Source: a bacterium (GTDB lineage: Bacteria; Vulcanimicrobiota; Xenobia; Xenobiales; Xenobiaceae). Taken from it: a stretch of DNA of 51,501 nt. Of the stretch, positions 1 through 7,271 are shown one piece after another. Numbering within the stretch: the stretch's first letter is position 1; every line of letters starts with the position of its first letter. The position numbers were made by a program, and so were the translations under genes. The stretch lies in the NCBI GenBank assembly GCA_030535355.1, contig JAUNIO010000015.1:1-51501 (forward strand), read 5' to 3'. Below the pieces are notes generated by a model. That model did no database searches and was not told where the DNA came from. It saw only the letters and a list, made by a program, of their open reading frames with translations.

Positions 1-412
1 GTGGTGTCTTTTCAGCTGCTTTAGCTGCTTTGCCGTCTTGCGCCTGCTGTTTCTTTTCGGCTGCTTTAGCTACTTTATCGCCTTGTGTCTGCGCTGCCTT
101 CTCAGTCGCTTTAGATGAAGCTGTGGCGGCGTCGGGAACAGAATTATGTTCGTCCTCGGCAGACGCTGGCTGAGCTTTGTCGTCGGCGCTTTCTGATGTT
201 TCTTCGGTTAAATCTATCTGGGGATAGGACAAAGGATGCGCCGAAGCGTTGGGGTTGGGGGTCACTACTGCTTCTGTATCGAAAATCTCGGGATGAGCCT
301 GACGCCCATTGTAGTATCCGATTCCCATTAAAAAAACAAAAGCCAGCATTCCTATAACCATTTTGGTTTTCCAGGAACCCTGACTTCCGTTGTTAAACGA
401 GGGCCAGCTCAT
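1..412 (-). CDS. FliO-like flagellar export membrane protein (partial, cut by window edge)
   Basis: About 137 N-terminal residues are visible; the gene runs off the left edge. The ATG (412-410) lies one base after the TAA of the upstream fliN, so translation is probably coupled. The protein begins MSWPSFNNGS, has one membrane segment (about residues 18-33, IGMLAFVFLMGIGYY) and then a long low-complexity stretch rich in Ala, Glu, Lys and Gln with repeated KAAEK units. FliO typically follows fliN and has one N-terminal helix, so position and topology suggest FliO. No conserved FliO cytoplasmic motif is visible in the part present. It could instead be an unrelated bitopic protein. Confidence 0.5.
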   Translation of the reverse strand, partial: MSWPSFNNGSQGSWKTKMVIGMLAFVFLMGIGYYNGRQAHPEIFDTEAVVTPNPNASAHPLSYPQIDLTEETSESADDKAQPASAEDEHNSVPDAATASSKATEKAAQTQGDKVAKAAEKKQQAQDGKAAKAAEKTP

Positions 413-413
413 A

Positions 414-710
414 TTAATAGCATAGTTCCAAAATGCGGATAGCGTAATTGCCGTCCACTTCAACAACTTCGCCTTTGGCGATGAGGTGTCCGTTAATGCG
501 CAGTTCCATGGCGGCACCGTCATCTTTATCTAGTTCGATGAGGGAACCTTTAGTCATTTTGAGGATCTCGCGCACGGTTTTGCGGGTGCGTCCCATCTCC
601 GCTTCGACTACAAAAGGAACATCGTACATAATGGTGGGGTCTTCCAAATATTCCGGCATTCCCCCCGTTTTAATAGTACGGCGGTTCATATTGTTCATGA
701 TGCTGTCCAT
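414..710 (-). CDS. fliN: Flagellar motor switch protein FliN (second copy)
   Basis: This 98-residue protein is essentially one SpoA (surface presentation of antigens) domain from about residue 30 to the end, with VPFVVEAEMGRTRKTVREIL and the closing KGEVVEVDGNYAIRI typical of FliN. FliN forms the bottom of the cytoplasmic C ring together with FliM and docks FliH/FliI. It is the second FliN-type gene in the cluster and is separated from the first by a 522-base gap filled with interspersed repeats. The two copies share the same domain frame but differ at many positions, so this is not a recent duplicate. It is followed immediately by a FliO-like gene. Confidence 0.9.
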   Translation of the reverse strand: MDSIMNNMNRRTIKTGGMPEYLEDPTIMYDVPFVVEAEMGRTRKTVREILKMTKGSLIELDKDDGAAMELRINGHLIAKGEVVEVDGNYAIRILELCY

Positions 711-751
711 AGAATATTCTCCTAATCTTCAGCATGTAACCATCAAACAGG

Positions 752-1094
752 TAACCGTCAAATATGCTTGTTGCTGCGTTTTGCGACACGCTAATGTTTG
801 CGTTACAGCTAATTCAATGGTCAATTTAACAACCGATTTTCCAAATAGCTTTGGGTATCCCCTCTGCGCATTCGCGACATCTCCCCCTCCCATCCTTTAG
901 GGGGAGTCAGATAGTTTCGCAAGTTAGCTGATCGCTAACTAAATGATATTACCTTTAGGGGGAGTCAGATAGTTTCGCAAGTTAGCTGATCGCTAACTAA
1001 ATGATATTACCTCTAGGGGGATTCATAATGTGCCAATGTTAAAGCATATTCATCAGTTGATTGTAAGCGCCAAAACTACGTTTGACGCTTATTC
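752..1094 (-). repeat. Interspersed repeat, long MITE-like copy (reverse orientation) inside the flagellar operon
   Basis: In reverse orientation this matches the element at 18414-18697 over nearly its whole length. Both ends carry imperfect terminal inverted repeats around CGTCAAA (GTAACCGTCAAATATG at the left, reverse complement AGCGTCAAACGTAG at the right). It contains the GTTAGC-GATCA-GCTAAC palindrome twice because a 58-base unit is tandemly duplicated. A further partial copy of the left-end module follows at about 1100-1160. It fills the gap between the two fliN genes. Confidence 0.85.
894..1009. repeat. 58-bp tandem duplication within the interspersed repeat
   Basis: Two copies (894-951 and 952-1009) of a 58-base unit starting CCTTTAGGGGGAGTCAGATA and ending before ATTACC are essentially identical. 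A third truncated start (CCTCTAGGGGGATTC) follows at 1010. Each unit holds one 17-base palindrome. The near identity points to a recent expansion. Confidence 0.9.
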
Positions 1095-1099
1095 AAACA

Positions 1100-1160
1100 G
1101 CTTGTTGCTGCGTTTTGCGATACGTTAATGTTTGCGCTATAGCTAATTAAATAGCCAAGT
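1100..1160 (-). repeat. Partial interspersed repeat (left-end module)
   Basis: The stretch beginning CTTGTTGCTGCGTTTTGCGA repeats the module at about 766-830 and also those at 28150-28210 and (inverted) 18630-18690. It is a fragment abutting the longer copy. Confidence 0.75.
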
Positions 1161-1232
1161 TAATTATCAGACTATCCCTGAGCCGTAACTGTTAAACGGG
1201 GATGCGAAGACGCTTTGCCAAGACGCAGAAGG

Positions 1233-1538
1233 TCAGCGTACAATCTCTGTTATGCGCACGCCGTAACGGCCATCGATCTCAACTACTTCACCGCGGGCGA
1301 TCATTTTATTGTTGACGATTAGGTCGACGGGATCGCCAGCTTCTTTGTTGAGGTCTATAACCGAACCGACATTCAGCCGTAAAATATCCTGTACTAAACG
1401 CTGAGCACGGCCCAATTCTGCTTTGACTTCCAGGGGGACGTTGCGCAATAAATCAATACTGGAAGTAGATCCTCCTGTGGGAGCGGCACTGTTGTCAAAT
1501 ACGCCGAATTGTACAGAGCGTGGTCCATTGTCATTCAT
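1233..1538 (-). CDS. fliN: Flagellar motor switch protein FliN (first copy)
   Basis: This is a 101-residue protein with a SpoA domain from about residue 33 onward (VPLEVKAELGRAQRLVQDIL, then ARGEVVEIDGRYGVRITEIV). The start ATG overlaps the end of fliM by 8 bases, as expected for coupled C-ring subunits. The N-terminal 30 residues are Ser/Gly-rich and poorly conserved, typical for FliN. It is the more conventional of the two FliN copies by position (directly after fliM). Its 3' side is occupied by repeats before the second fliN. Confidence 0.92.
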   Translation of the reverse strand: MNDNGPRSVQFGVFDNSAAPTGGSTSSIDLLRNVPLEVKAELGRAQRLVQDILRLNVGSVIDLNKEAGDPVDLIVNNKMIARGEVVEIDGRYGVRITEIVR

Positions 1539-2499
1539 CGAATTCGTCTTCTCCTTCTTGTAATACGCGCTCGATCTTGCAGGCTAACTTGCCGTCTTTG
1601 GAACCCGGATAGCCTAGGAATTTTGTTTGGTCGTTGACGCGGACGCGCAGCAGCTGAGAAATCTCTGAATCCAAGCGGATTGTATCGCCTACGCTTAGAG
1701 ATAGAAGCTCTTGGAACAGCAGCTCAGCCCGCCCTAGAGTTACAACTATAGGCACTTTGGCCGATTCTAGCTTTACAGAAAGCACCGATTGCTGATTGCC
1801 GCCGCCGGTACTGCTGTTCTTGGTAAGCATAAACTCGTCAAACGACGCCTTGGGAATGCAGTCTTTGAGATAACGGAAGGGCAAAACTACGTTGATAAGC
1901 CCGCTGGCTGAAGCTATCTCTGCCTGGAAGGGAATGATTACCATCAATTCCGAAGGGCTGGCGATATGTACGGCCATGGGATTGAACTCGATGGAACTCA
2001 TCTGTGGCTTAACCGGTTTAATATCTTTCCACGCTGTAGTATATGCGTCCAGCAGTTTAGCCAGCGGCTTTTGTAGGATAGCTTTCTCTAAATCGGTAAA
2101 GTAGTTGCGGCTGTCGTCGCGCGGGGGCTGACCTTTTCCACCCATAAGGCGTTCGAATAAGGCGAAGGCTAAGTTAAAATCTATGTCCATAAAGCCCTGA
2201 ACGTCCGGTTCCAGCCTGAATATCATCATAGGAGTGGTTTCGGGCAGGGAATTCAGATAGGAATGATAGCTCCGCGGCACGATGGTGAGTAATTCTAAAT
2301 TGAACTTTGATTTGAGCATCGGCGCTAAGTTGGTGATAACCGCTTCAGAAAACGCTATGAAAACGCGCTCTAAAAACTTAGTCTGATCGCCGGAAAATTT
2401 TTCGGACTTGCGGAAATCATAGGACGCAGCTCCGTCCCCTCTGGGAGAGGATGTTAGGCGCATGATTTCGTCGTAACTACCAGTGTCGTGGCGTGGCAA
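1531..2499 (-). CDS. fliM: Flagellar motor switch protein FliM
   Basis: This is the C-ring subunit that binds phospho-CheY and FliG. It has an N-terminal CheY-binding-like segment (GSYDEIMRL, comparable to the LSQDEIDALL motif). A middle FliM domain follows at about residues 40-220, with a C-terminal SpoA domain near residues 240-310 (VPIVVTLGRAELLFQELL). I chose a TTG start at 2499 because GGAGG stands 6 bases upstream and it puts the CheY motif at the very N terminus. A longer reading from ATG 2529 has no good ribosome site and would add 10 residues. It overlaps fliN by 8 bases. Confidence 0.92.
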   Translation of the reverse strand: MPRHDTGSYDEIMRLTSSPRGDGAASYDFRKSEKFSGDQTKFLERVFIAFSEAVITNLAPMLKSKFNLELLTIVPRSYHSYLNSLPETTPMMIFRLEPDVQGFMDIDFNLAFALFERLMGGKGQPPRDDSRNYFTDLEKAILQKPLAKLLDAYTTAWKDIKPVKPQMSSIEFNPMAVHIASPSELMVIIPFQAEIASASGLINVVLPFRYLKDCIPKASFDEFMLTKNSSTGGGNQQSVLSVKLESAKVPIVVTLGRAELLFQELLSLSVGDTIRLDSEISQLLRVRVNDQTKFLGYPGSKDGKLACKIERVLQEGEDEFDE

Positions 2500-2617
2500 C
2501 TCTATCCTCCAAAGACAGGACTGCGCCATTACCGCAGTCCAATTTGTGAATCTATATCTTCGCGTTTATGTAGGATAATGCCTCTTTTTAGGCCGCTTGA
2601 AGTGGCTTATGTTTCAT

Positions 2618-3982
2618 TTAATGAGAGGGGGAGAATTTGCGTGCCACGGATGTAATTTTAAACGCCGAAAACAGCAGGGCCAGCATAGCAATCCAGCCTA
2701 TTACCGTGCACCAGGCTGCGGCGGTTAAGCCATAGGAAGGGACATAGCACAGGACTAGGTAAGCCCGTATGGACAGCTGCAGTGCGGTGCCTATAAAAGG
2801 TACGCTGAGCTGTCCTTGTCCTCGGAACCAGCCCTGAAAAGCGTTGGCCAGGAAAGGCATCCAGTAGAAAAAGGCGATTATCCGCAAATATAAACTGCCC
2901 ATCTGCAGCGGCGTATCAGCATGTTGACCGAGAAAAAAGCTCAGCAGCCAGCGGTCAGCACTGTACATTATTATGCCCAGGCATCCTCCTAAAACGAGCA
3001 TTATTTTACTGGCTAGATGGAAACTCTGCCGCGAGCGCTCGCTCTGTCCAGCTCCTTCATTGTGGGCTATGAAGATTGCCAAGGTTACTGCCCCAGCAGC
3101 GGCAAAGGCTTTGGCAAATCCTTCAATGCGGGACGCTGCGGCAAATGCCGCTATCCCCTCTACGCCGAGAACATTAACCCCGCGCTGGACAAAAACATTG
3201 CCGATGCAGAGCAGGGAAGTCTGGAAAGCCGACAAGGAAGCATAATACGTGGTCAGCCGCAGCAATGTAAAATCCCAAGTACAGTCCTCAGCCTGGGGAA
3301 GAAGGCTGGCATAGCGTTTACGCAGTAGCTGCCAGCAAAGCAGGGCGGCCAGACCTTGGGAGATAATGGTGGCCCAGGCCGCCCCGCTGACACCGCTGTG
3401 GAAGCCGGCGATGAATAATAAATCCAAGATAGTATTGATGATATTGGCGGCGATGAGAAAGTACAGAGCGCTGCGAGTATCTCCAACTGAGCGCAGCACG
3501 GAAGCCAAAAAATTATAGAGAAATGTTATGCCCAGACCGCCTAATATTATGTGCAGATAAGCCGTAGTTAAGGACATCACTTGCAGCGGCGTTTGCATGA
3601 TTTGCAGGACCTTAGGCAGAGCCAGCCAGCTTAAGGATGTTAAGCTTATGGCAAAGCCGAAGCCCAGGCGGCTGGAAAGAAAAACTTCTCGGCGATAGCG
3701 CGATAAATCACCTGAGCCATAGATATTAGCTAAAAGTATGGCTACACCGGCACAGCAACCGGTAAGCAGGAAAATGCACACATTAACCAATACGGCGGCC
3801 AGTCCGCTGGCAGCAAATGCGGTTTGTCCTAGCCATTGGCCGATTATAGCGGAGTCAACTAAGCTGTAAAGCTGCTGGAAGATACTGCCGATTAGCAAGG
3901 GAGTGCCAATTTGCGCCAGCTGACGGCTGATGGAACCTTGGCTAAAACTAGAAGTATTTGCGCTGCTGAGTGGGTTGGACAT
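2618..3982 (-). CDS. MATE family multidrug/Na+ antiporter
   Basis: This is a 454-residue integral membrane protein with about 12 hydrophobic segments and the MATE signature near the N terminus (GTPLLIGSIFQQLYSLVDSA, then IIGQWLG). A second MatE-like half starts around residue 230. MATE proteins export drugs or metabolites, coupled to Na+ or H+. It sits between the hook gene and fliM on the same strand, an unusual place. Hairpins flank it on the 5' side (4004-4038), so it may be transcribed partly independently. Substrate cannot be inferred. Confidence 0.88.
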   Translation of the reverse strand: MSNPLSSANTSSFSQGSISRQLAQIGTPLLIGSIFQQLYSLVDSAIIGQWLGQTAFAASGLAAVLVNVCIFLLTGCCAGVAILLANIYGSGDLSRYRREVFLSSRLGFGFAISLTSLSWLALPKVLQIMQTPLQVMSLTTAYLHIILGGLGITFLYNFLASVLRSVGDTRSALYFLIAANIINTILDLLFIAGFHSGVSGAAWATIISQGLAALLCWQLLRKRYASLLPQAEDCTWDFTLLRLTTYYASLSAFQTSLLCIGNVFVQRGVNVLGVEGIAAFAAASRIEGFAKAFAAAGAVTLAIFIAHNEGAGQSERSRQSFHLASKIMLVLGGCLGIIMYSADRWLLSFFLGQHADTPLQMGSLYLRIIAFFYWMPFLANAFQGWFRGQGQLSVPFIGTALQLSIRAYLVLCYVPSYGLTAAAWCTVIGWIAMLALLFSAFKITSVARKFSPSH

Positions 3983-4003
3983 GGTAATTAGGAAAATTAA
4001 AGA

Positions 4004-4038
4004 GCCTGTGAAGAATGAATGCTCATTATTCCACAGGC
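4004..4038 (-). terminator. Long imperfect hairpin between hook gene and MATE gene
   Basis: GCCTGTG (4004-4010) pairs with CACAGGC (4032-4038), and the stem extends inward imperfectly (AAGAATGA with TCATTATT). On the minus strand it is followed by a broken T-rich tract (CTCTTTAATTTT), so it could be a weak terminator or a processing hairpin. Confidence 0.5.
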
Positions 4039-4062
4039 CCCTTTGAAATTAGGGTAGAGACT

Positions 4063-4881
4063 TTAACGGATCAGGCCGATGGCTGATTCTGTCATTTTGT
4101 CCATGGCTTTAAAAGAGGCGAAGTTGGCTTCGTAATTCTGCTTAGCCATACCTACCGCCGCAGACTGCTGGGCAAAGTCAACGTTGGAGAGCTCTAAACT
4201 GCTGGGGGCAATACGCCCTAAGGCACCTTGACCGGCTACGCCGACGACTGGTTCACCTGAAGCGGTAGTTTTGCCAAACGAAGTCGTTCCGGTTTTGCGC
4301 AGACCGCTGGCGTTAGCGAAGGAAGCAATGGAAACCTGATACAGCGGCACGGATTCTTTGACTACCTGTCCAGTGGTGGGGTCGGAAATGGTCTGCTCAC
4401 CGTAGAGCTTGCCGGTCTCATCGAAGTGATAGCCAGAGAAACGCCCGCCGTATAAACCGGTGCTGGGATCTATCTGCAACTGGATAGCTGTTGGATCACT
4501 GCAAATATTGCCGTACTGGTCTAATTTGTAACCCATAACTGCACGGCCATCCTGGTTCGCCAAAATGCCATTGTTAAAGGCAAAGCGGCCATCGCGGGTG
4601 AACTGCGTTTGATTCCCGTCGTGAACCATGAAAAAGCCCTGGCCGTCTATGGCTAAGTTGGTAGGATTTTCGGTCTGAAAGAGCTGGCCTTGTGTGAAGA
4701 TAATCCCGTTGGATTGAGTCTTCGCTCCGCCAACTCCCATAGTTTGGCCCATAACGTCGTTGAACTGCACTGACTCTGCTTTATAACCAGGGGTGAACTG
4801 GTTCTGCATGTTCTGGAAGTAGGAGTTCATCATCGTTTGGTTATTCTGAATGGCGTTGGCTGAATTATTAAAATCAAACAT
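4063..4881 (-). CDS. flgE: Flagellar hook / hook-basal body protein (FlgE/FlgG family)
   Basis: This is a 272-residue member of the FlgE/F/G family. It has an N-terminal helical region, a central NLAIDGQGFFMV...FTRDGRFAFN motif (about residues 80-110) and a C-terminal coiled segment (ELSNVDFAQQSAAVGMAKQN). Its location immediately after fliK favours the hook protein FlgE, and short hook proteins of this size occur in Firmicutes. FlgG (distal rod) is the alternative. The usual N-terminal NIANxNTxGYK motif is degenerate (FQNMQNQFTPGYK). ATG 4881 is preferred over an upstream TTG (4905) because AAGGAGG lies between them. No flgD hook-cap gene is seen next to it. Confidence 0.75.
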   Translation of the reverse strand: MFDFNNSANAIQNNQTMMNSYFQNMQNQFTPGYKAESVQFNDVMGQTMGVGGAKTQSNGIIFTQGQLFQTENPTNLAIDGQGFFMVHDGNQTQFTRDGRFAFNNGILANQDGRAVMGYKLDQYGNICSDPTAIQLQIDPSTGLYGGRFSGYHFDETGKLYGEQTISDPTTGQVVKESVPLYQVSIASFANASGLRKTGTTSFGKTTASGEPVVGVAGQGALGRIAPSSLELSNVDFAQQSAAVGMAKQNYEANFASFKAMDKMTESAIGLIR

Positions 4882-4926
4882 ATCCTGCACCGCCTCCTTT
4901 ATCAATACAATGTTATTATAAACGCA

Positions 4927-4951
4927 AAGCGATATTCTGGGAATATCGCTT
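4927..4951 (-). other. Intercistronic hairpin fliK-flgE
   Basis: A perfect 11-base stem (AAGCGATATTC / GAATATCGCTT) with a 3-base loop lies in the gap. It has no clear T tract on the minus strand. A smaller hairpin, TCAGCC-AGC-GGCTGA, lies at 4962-4976. These are more likely RNA processing or stability elements than terminators. Confidence 0.65.
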
Positions 4952-4977
4952 GGGGAATTCTTCAGCCAGCGGCTGAT

Positions 4978-5949
4978 TTAGACTAATCCGGTCTCCAGAT
5001 CGTCAACTTTGGCGATACTGATGGTTCCCAGTTTCAAACCGGTCGCCTCCACGCGGGTGCGCAGTTCGGAGCGGCTGTCTTGCAGAACTTCTTTGGTCTC
5101 GTCGGAAGTTGTAATAAACTGGGCGCTGACTTCGCCGTTTTCGCCTCTAGTGAGCTTTATCTTGAGCTCGCCTAGATACTCGGGATTGAGTTTCAGATGA
5201 AGCTCATCGCGGTTGGCTAAATTGCGCAGTTCCATGTGCTCCACAATTTGGTTGATAACCTGCTGGCGTTTTTTGATGGTGGGATTCTGCTGCGCGGCTT
5301 TGCCTTCTTCGGTATGGCGCAAGACCGCTTCGGCTAAAGATTTATCGACAATCTTGCCTTCGCTCTTTTCGTTTTCGGATGCGGCAGCATTGCCAGCGTC
5401 TTTAGTTTTGCCTTCTTTACCTTTGCCTTCTTCTTCACCTAAAGCTTTAGCAAATTCTTTGGCGTTGGCTTCGGTGTTATTTTTGTTGACTTGGGTATCT
5501 TTGGGCATTTGCGTCATAGCCAGATCGCGCAGGTTGATGCCGCGTTCCGCTGCCAAGGCGCGCATCTCCGCCATGTCACTGGCGGATACTGTTTTGCTGC
5601 CGTTGTCAAGGGGCAGATTGAGCGCGCGCTTTTCGGCCATAGTCATAGTGTCGGGGTTTTTATACATCTGATCGTGGATGTATTCGCGGCTGCCAGGAGC
5701 AGGGCGGTTCAGTTTGGCATAGGTGGGCTTGCGCTGAGCGTTGTCGCTGTCGTCGCGGCGCTGCGTAATGCGCTGCTGAGAGTCGTCCTGTTCAGCCAGC
5801 AACTCTTCAAAGCCGTTTTTGCCGCCGGCTTCCTGCATCGCTTTGGAGAAAGAATCACCATCTTTGGCTTCAGGCTTGCGGGCAGCCTTGCTGCTTTCCT
5901 GGGTGGCCTGGGTCGAGGCCATCAATGAAACTAGCATTGAATTTTCCAT
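4978..5949 (-). CDS. fliK: Flagellar hook-length control protein FliK
   Basis: This 323-residue protein has a long, charged, low-complexity N-terminal two thirds rich in Lys, Glu, Ala and Asn. A compact C-terminal Flg_hook domain spans about residues 235-310, with DELHLKLNPEYLGELKIKL as the hallmark. FliK is secreted through the flagellar export gate as a ruler and switches export specificity from hook to filament. The start ATG has AAGGAG upstream (AAGGAGCAATTATG). It lies between a lytic transglycosylase and the hook gene, the usual setting. Confidence 0.88.
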   Translation of the reverse strand: MENSMLVSLMASTQATQESSKAARKPEAKDGDSFSKAMQEAGGKNGFEELLAEQDDSQQRITQRRDDSDNAQRKPTYAKLNRPAPGSREYIHDQMYKNPDTMTMAEKRALNLPLDNGSKTVSASDMAEMRALAAERGINLRDLAMTQMPKDTQVNKNNTEANAKEFAKALGEEEGKGKEGKTKDAGNAAASENEKSEGKIVDKSLAEAVLRHTEEGKAAQQNPTIKKRQQVINQIVEHMELRNLANRDELHLKLNPEYLGELKIKLTRGENGEVSAQFITTSDETKEVLQDSRSELRTRVEATGLKLGTISIAKVDDLETGLV

Positions 5950-5998
5950 AATTGCTCCTTTTGCAGGTGGCCCTGCTTTTTGTCAGCGCAATGGCTGA

Positions 5999-6601
5999 TT
6001 AGGCGTGAATTCCTTTGTTTTGCTGGTAGTAACCGAGAACTTTATCTACGTAATCCTGGGTTTCGGGGTAGGGAGGAACTCCACCGTGCTGCTGCACCGC
6101 GCCAGGACCTGCATTGTACGCGGCAATAGCTTTGGTCATATTGCCGTCAAACTGGTCGAGCAGGCGGCTCAAATATTTGGTTCCGCCCATGATGTTTTCT
6201 CTGGCGTCGTAAGCATTTTTGACGCCTAGCTCAGCAGCGGTTTCCGGCATGAGCTGCATCATGCCCTGGGCTCCGCAATAAGAAGTGGCCTGGGGATTGA
6301 AAGCCGATTCCTGGCGGATGACGGCGCGGATCAAACTTTCATCCACATTGTACTTCTGGGAAGCCTCAGCGATAATGCTGTCGTACTGTTTGGGATCGTT
6401 GTTGACGGGAGCGCTGCTGGCATTGTTGACAGCCGAAGGATCAAAACGCTGACCGGCGGTCATAGAACCCATAATTTTCTGGAAGCTGACGGCCTCAGGG
6501 CTGTTGGCGCTGACACCGGGTTTCTTCTCATTCAAGGTGAGCGCATTCTCTAACGAGTTCATGCGGTTCTCAATCTGATTTATCCTATCAAAAACAGACA
6601 T
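5999..6601 (-). CDS. SLT-type lytic transglycosylase, flagellum-associated
   Basis: This is a 200-residue protein. Residues 72-190 form a Slt70-like transglycosylase domain with the catalytic Glu98 in RQESAFNP, GMMQLMP at 113-119 and AYNAGPGAV at 161-169. It would cleave peptidoglycan to let the rod pass through the wall, the role of FlgJ's C-terminal domain or separate SLT proteins in other phyla. No signal peptide is visible (start MSVFDRINQI), so export through the flagellar type III apparatus is a reasonable inference. The ribosome site GGGAGG stands 6 bases before the ATG. An internal promoter candidate lies upstream at 6710-6738. Confidence 0.88.
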   Translation of the reverse strand: MSVFDRINQIENRMNSLENALTLNEKKPGVSANSPEAVSFQKIMGSMTAGQRFDPSAVNNASSAPVNNDPKQYDSIIAEASQKYNVDESLIRAVIRQESAFNPQATSYCGAQGMMQLMPETAAELGVKNAYDARENIMGGTKYLSRLLDQFDGNMTKAIAAYNAGPGAVQQHGGVPPYPETQDYVDKVLGYYQQNKGIHA

Positions 6602-6709
6602 ATCTGGCCTCCCAATCTCACAGACCTAAAATGTTTGCGGATTTTTTCATCTTTTGGTTAGCTGTTTTAGGCATTGTTTATACCTTTGAATACAGCTTAC
6701 CTCAGTAAC

Positions 6710-6738
6710 ATTATCCCTCTAAATTCGCAAGGTGTAAA
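6710..6738 (-). promoter_or_regulatory. Sigma-70-like promoter inside the flagellar cluster
   Basis: On the minus strand, TTTACA (6738-6733) and GATAAT (6715-6710) are separated by 17 bases. They lie in the 187-base gap after fliJ and point at the transglycosylase-fliK segment. Each box matches the consensus at five of six positions. Confidence 0.45.
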
Positions 6739-6788
6739 TGTTTTATTGTTGTTATTTTACTAACGATTTGTTCCCAGTGCTATTTTTT

Positions 6789-7271
6789 TTACTCTTCAAA
6801 CCCTTCTAGTTCATCTTCCGGGGCTGAACGGGCATATTTCAGGGTAGCCAGCTCGTCGAGCATTGTCGCCTCTTTGGCGTCTAATTCAGCCTGCCATTTT
6901 TCCCGGCTGGATTCTTTGTGCTTTTCATATTTTTGGCGTTCCTGAGCAGCTTTCATGAGACGTCCCCGCTGTTCCATGACCTTAATGGCCATTTCCTTAA
7001 GGCGCAGGTCCTGAGCTACTATTTTGTTCTCTAAGAATTTAATGCGGGCAGGGTAAGTGCGCAGGGCGTTTACGTCTAAACTGCGCTCTTCCTGGCGTTT
7101 TCTCAGGCTTACAATCGTGTCGGCCAGCTGTTGCTGAAGCTGGACTTTGACTTGTTTTTCGCGTTCTTCTTCCTGGAGAACTTTTGCCAATTTTTCTTTT
7201 TCGTCGTCTTCTTTGCGCACGGCTATTTCCAAAACGCGCTGCAGACGATAGACAAATTTAGGATTGGCCAT
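6789..7271 (-). CDS. fliJ: Flagellar export protein FliJ
   Basis: This 160-residue protein is almost entirely helical and charged, with heptad-like Lys/Glu/Gln/Leu patterns typical of the FliJ coiled coil. FliJ is the central stalk that couples the FliI ATPase ring to the FlhA export gate and recycles chaperones. It starts within the fliI stop (TAATG, one-base overlap), so assignment rests on synteny, length and coiled-coil composition rather than on strict motifs. Confidence 0.85.
   Translation of the reverse strand: MANPKFVYRLQRVLEIAVRKEDDEKEKLAKVLQEEEREKQVKVQLQQQLADTIVSLRKRQEERSLDVNALRTYPARIKFLENKIVAQDLRLKEMAIKVMEQRGRLMKAAQERQKYEKHKESSREKWQAELDAKEATMLDELATLKYARSAPEDELEGFEE

Noticed and set aside
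448-900. 150-residue frame on the plus strand opposite the second fliN
   Set aside because: Antisense to a clear FliN and continues into repeat sequence; no ribosome site and no domain.
752-1160. Possible CRISPR array because of repeated units
   Set aside because: Units are directly tandem without spacers and the same sequence is dispersed across the window; no cas genes.
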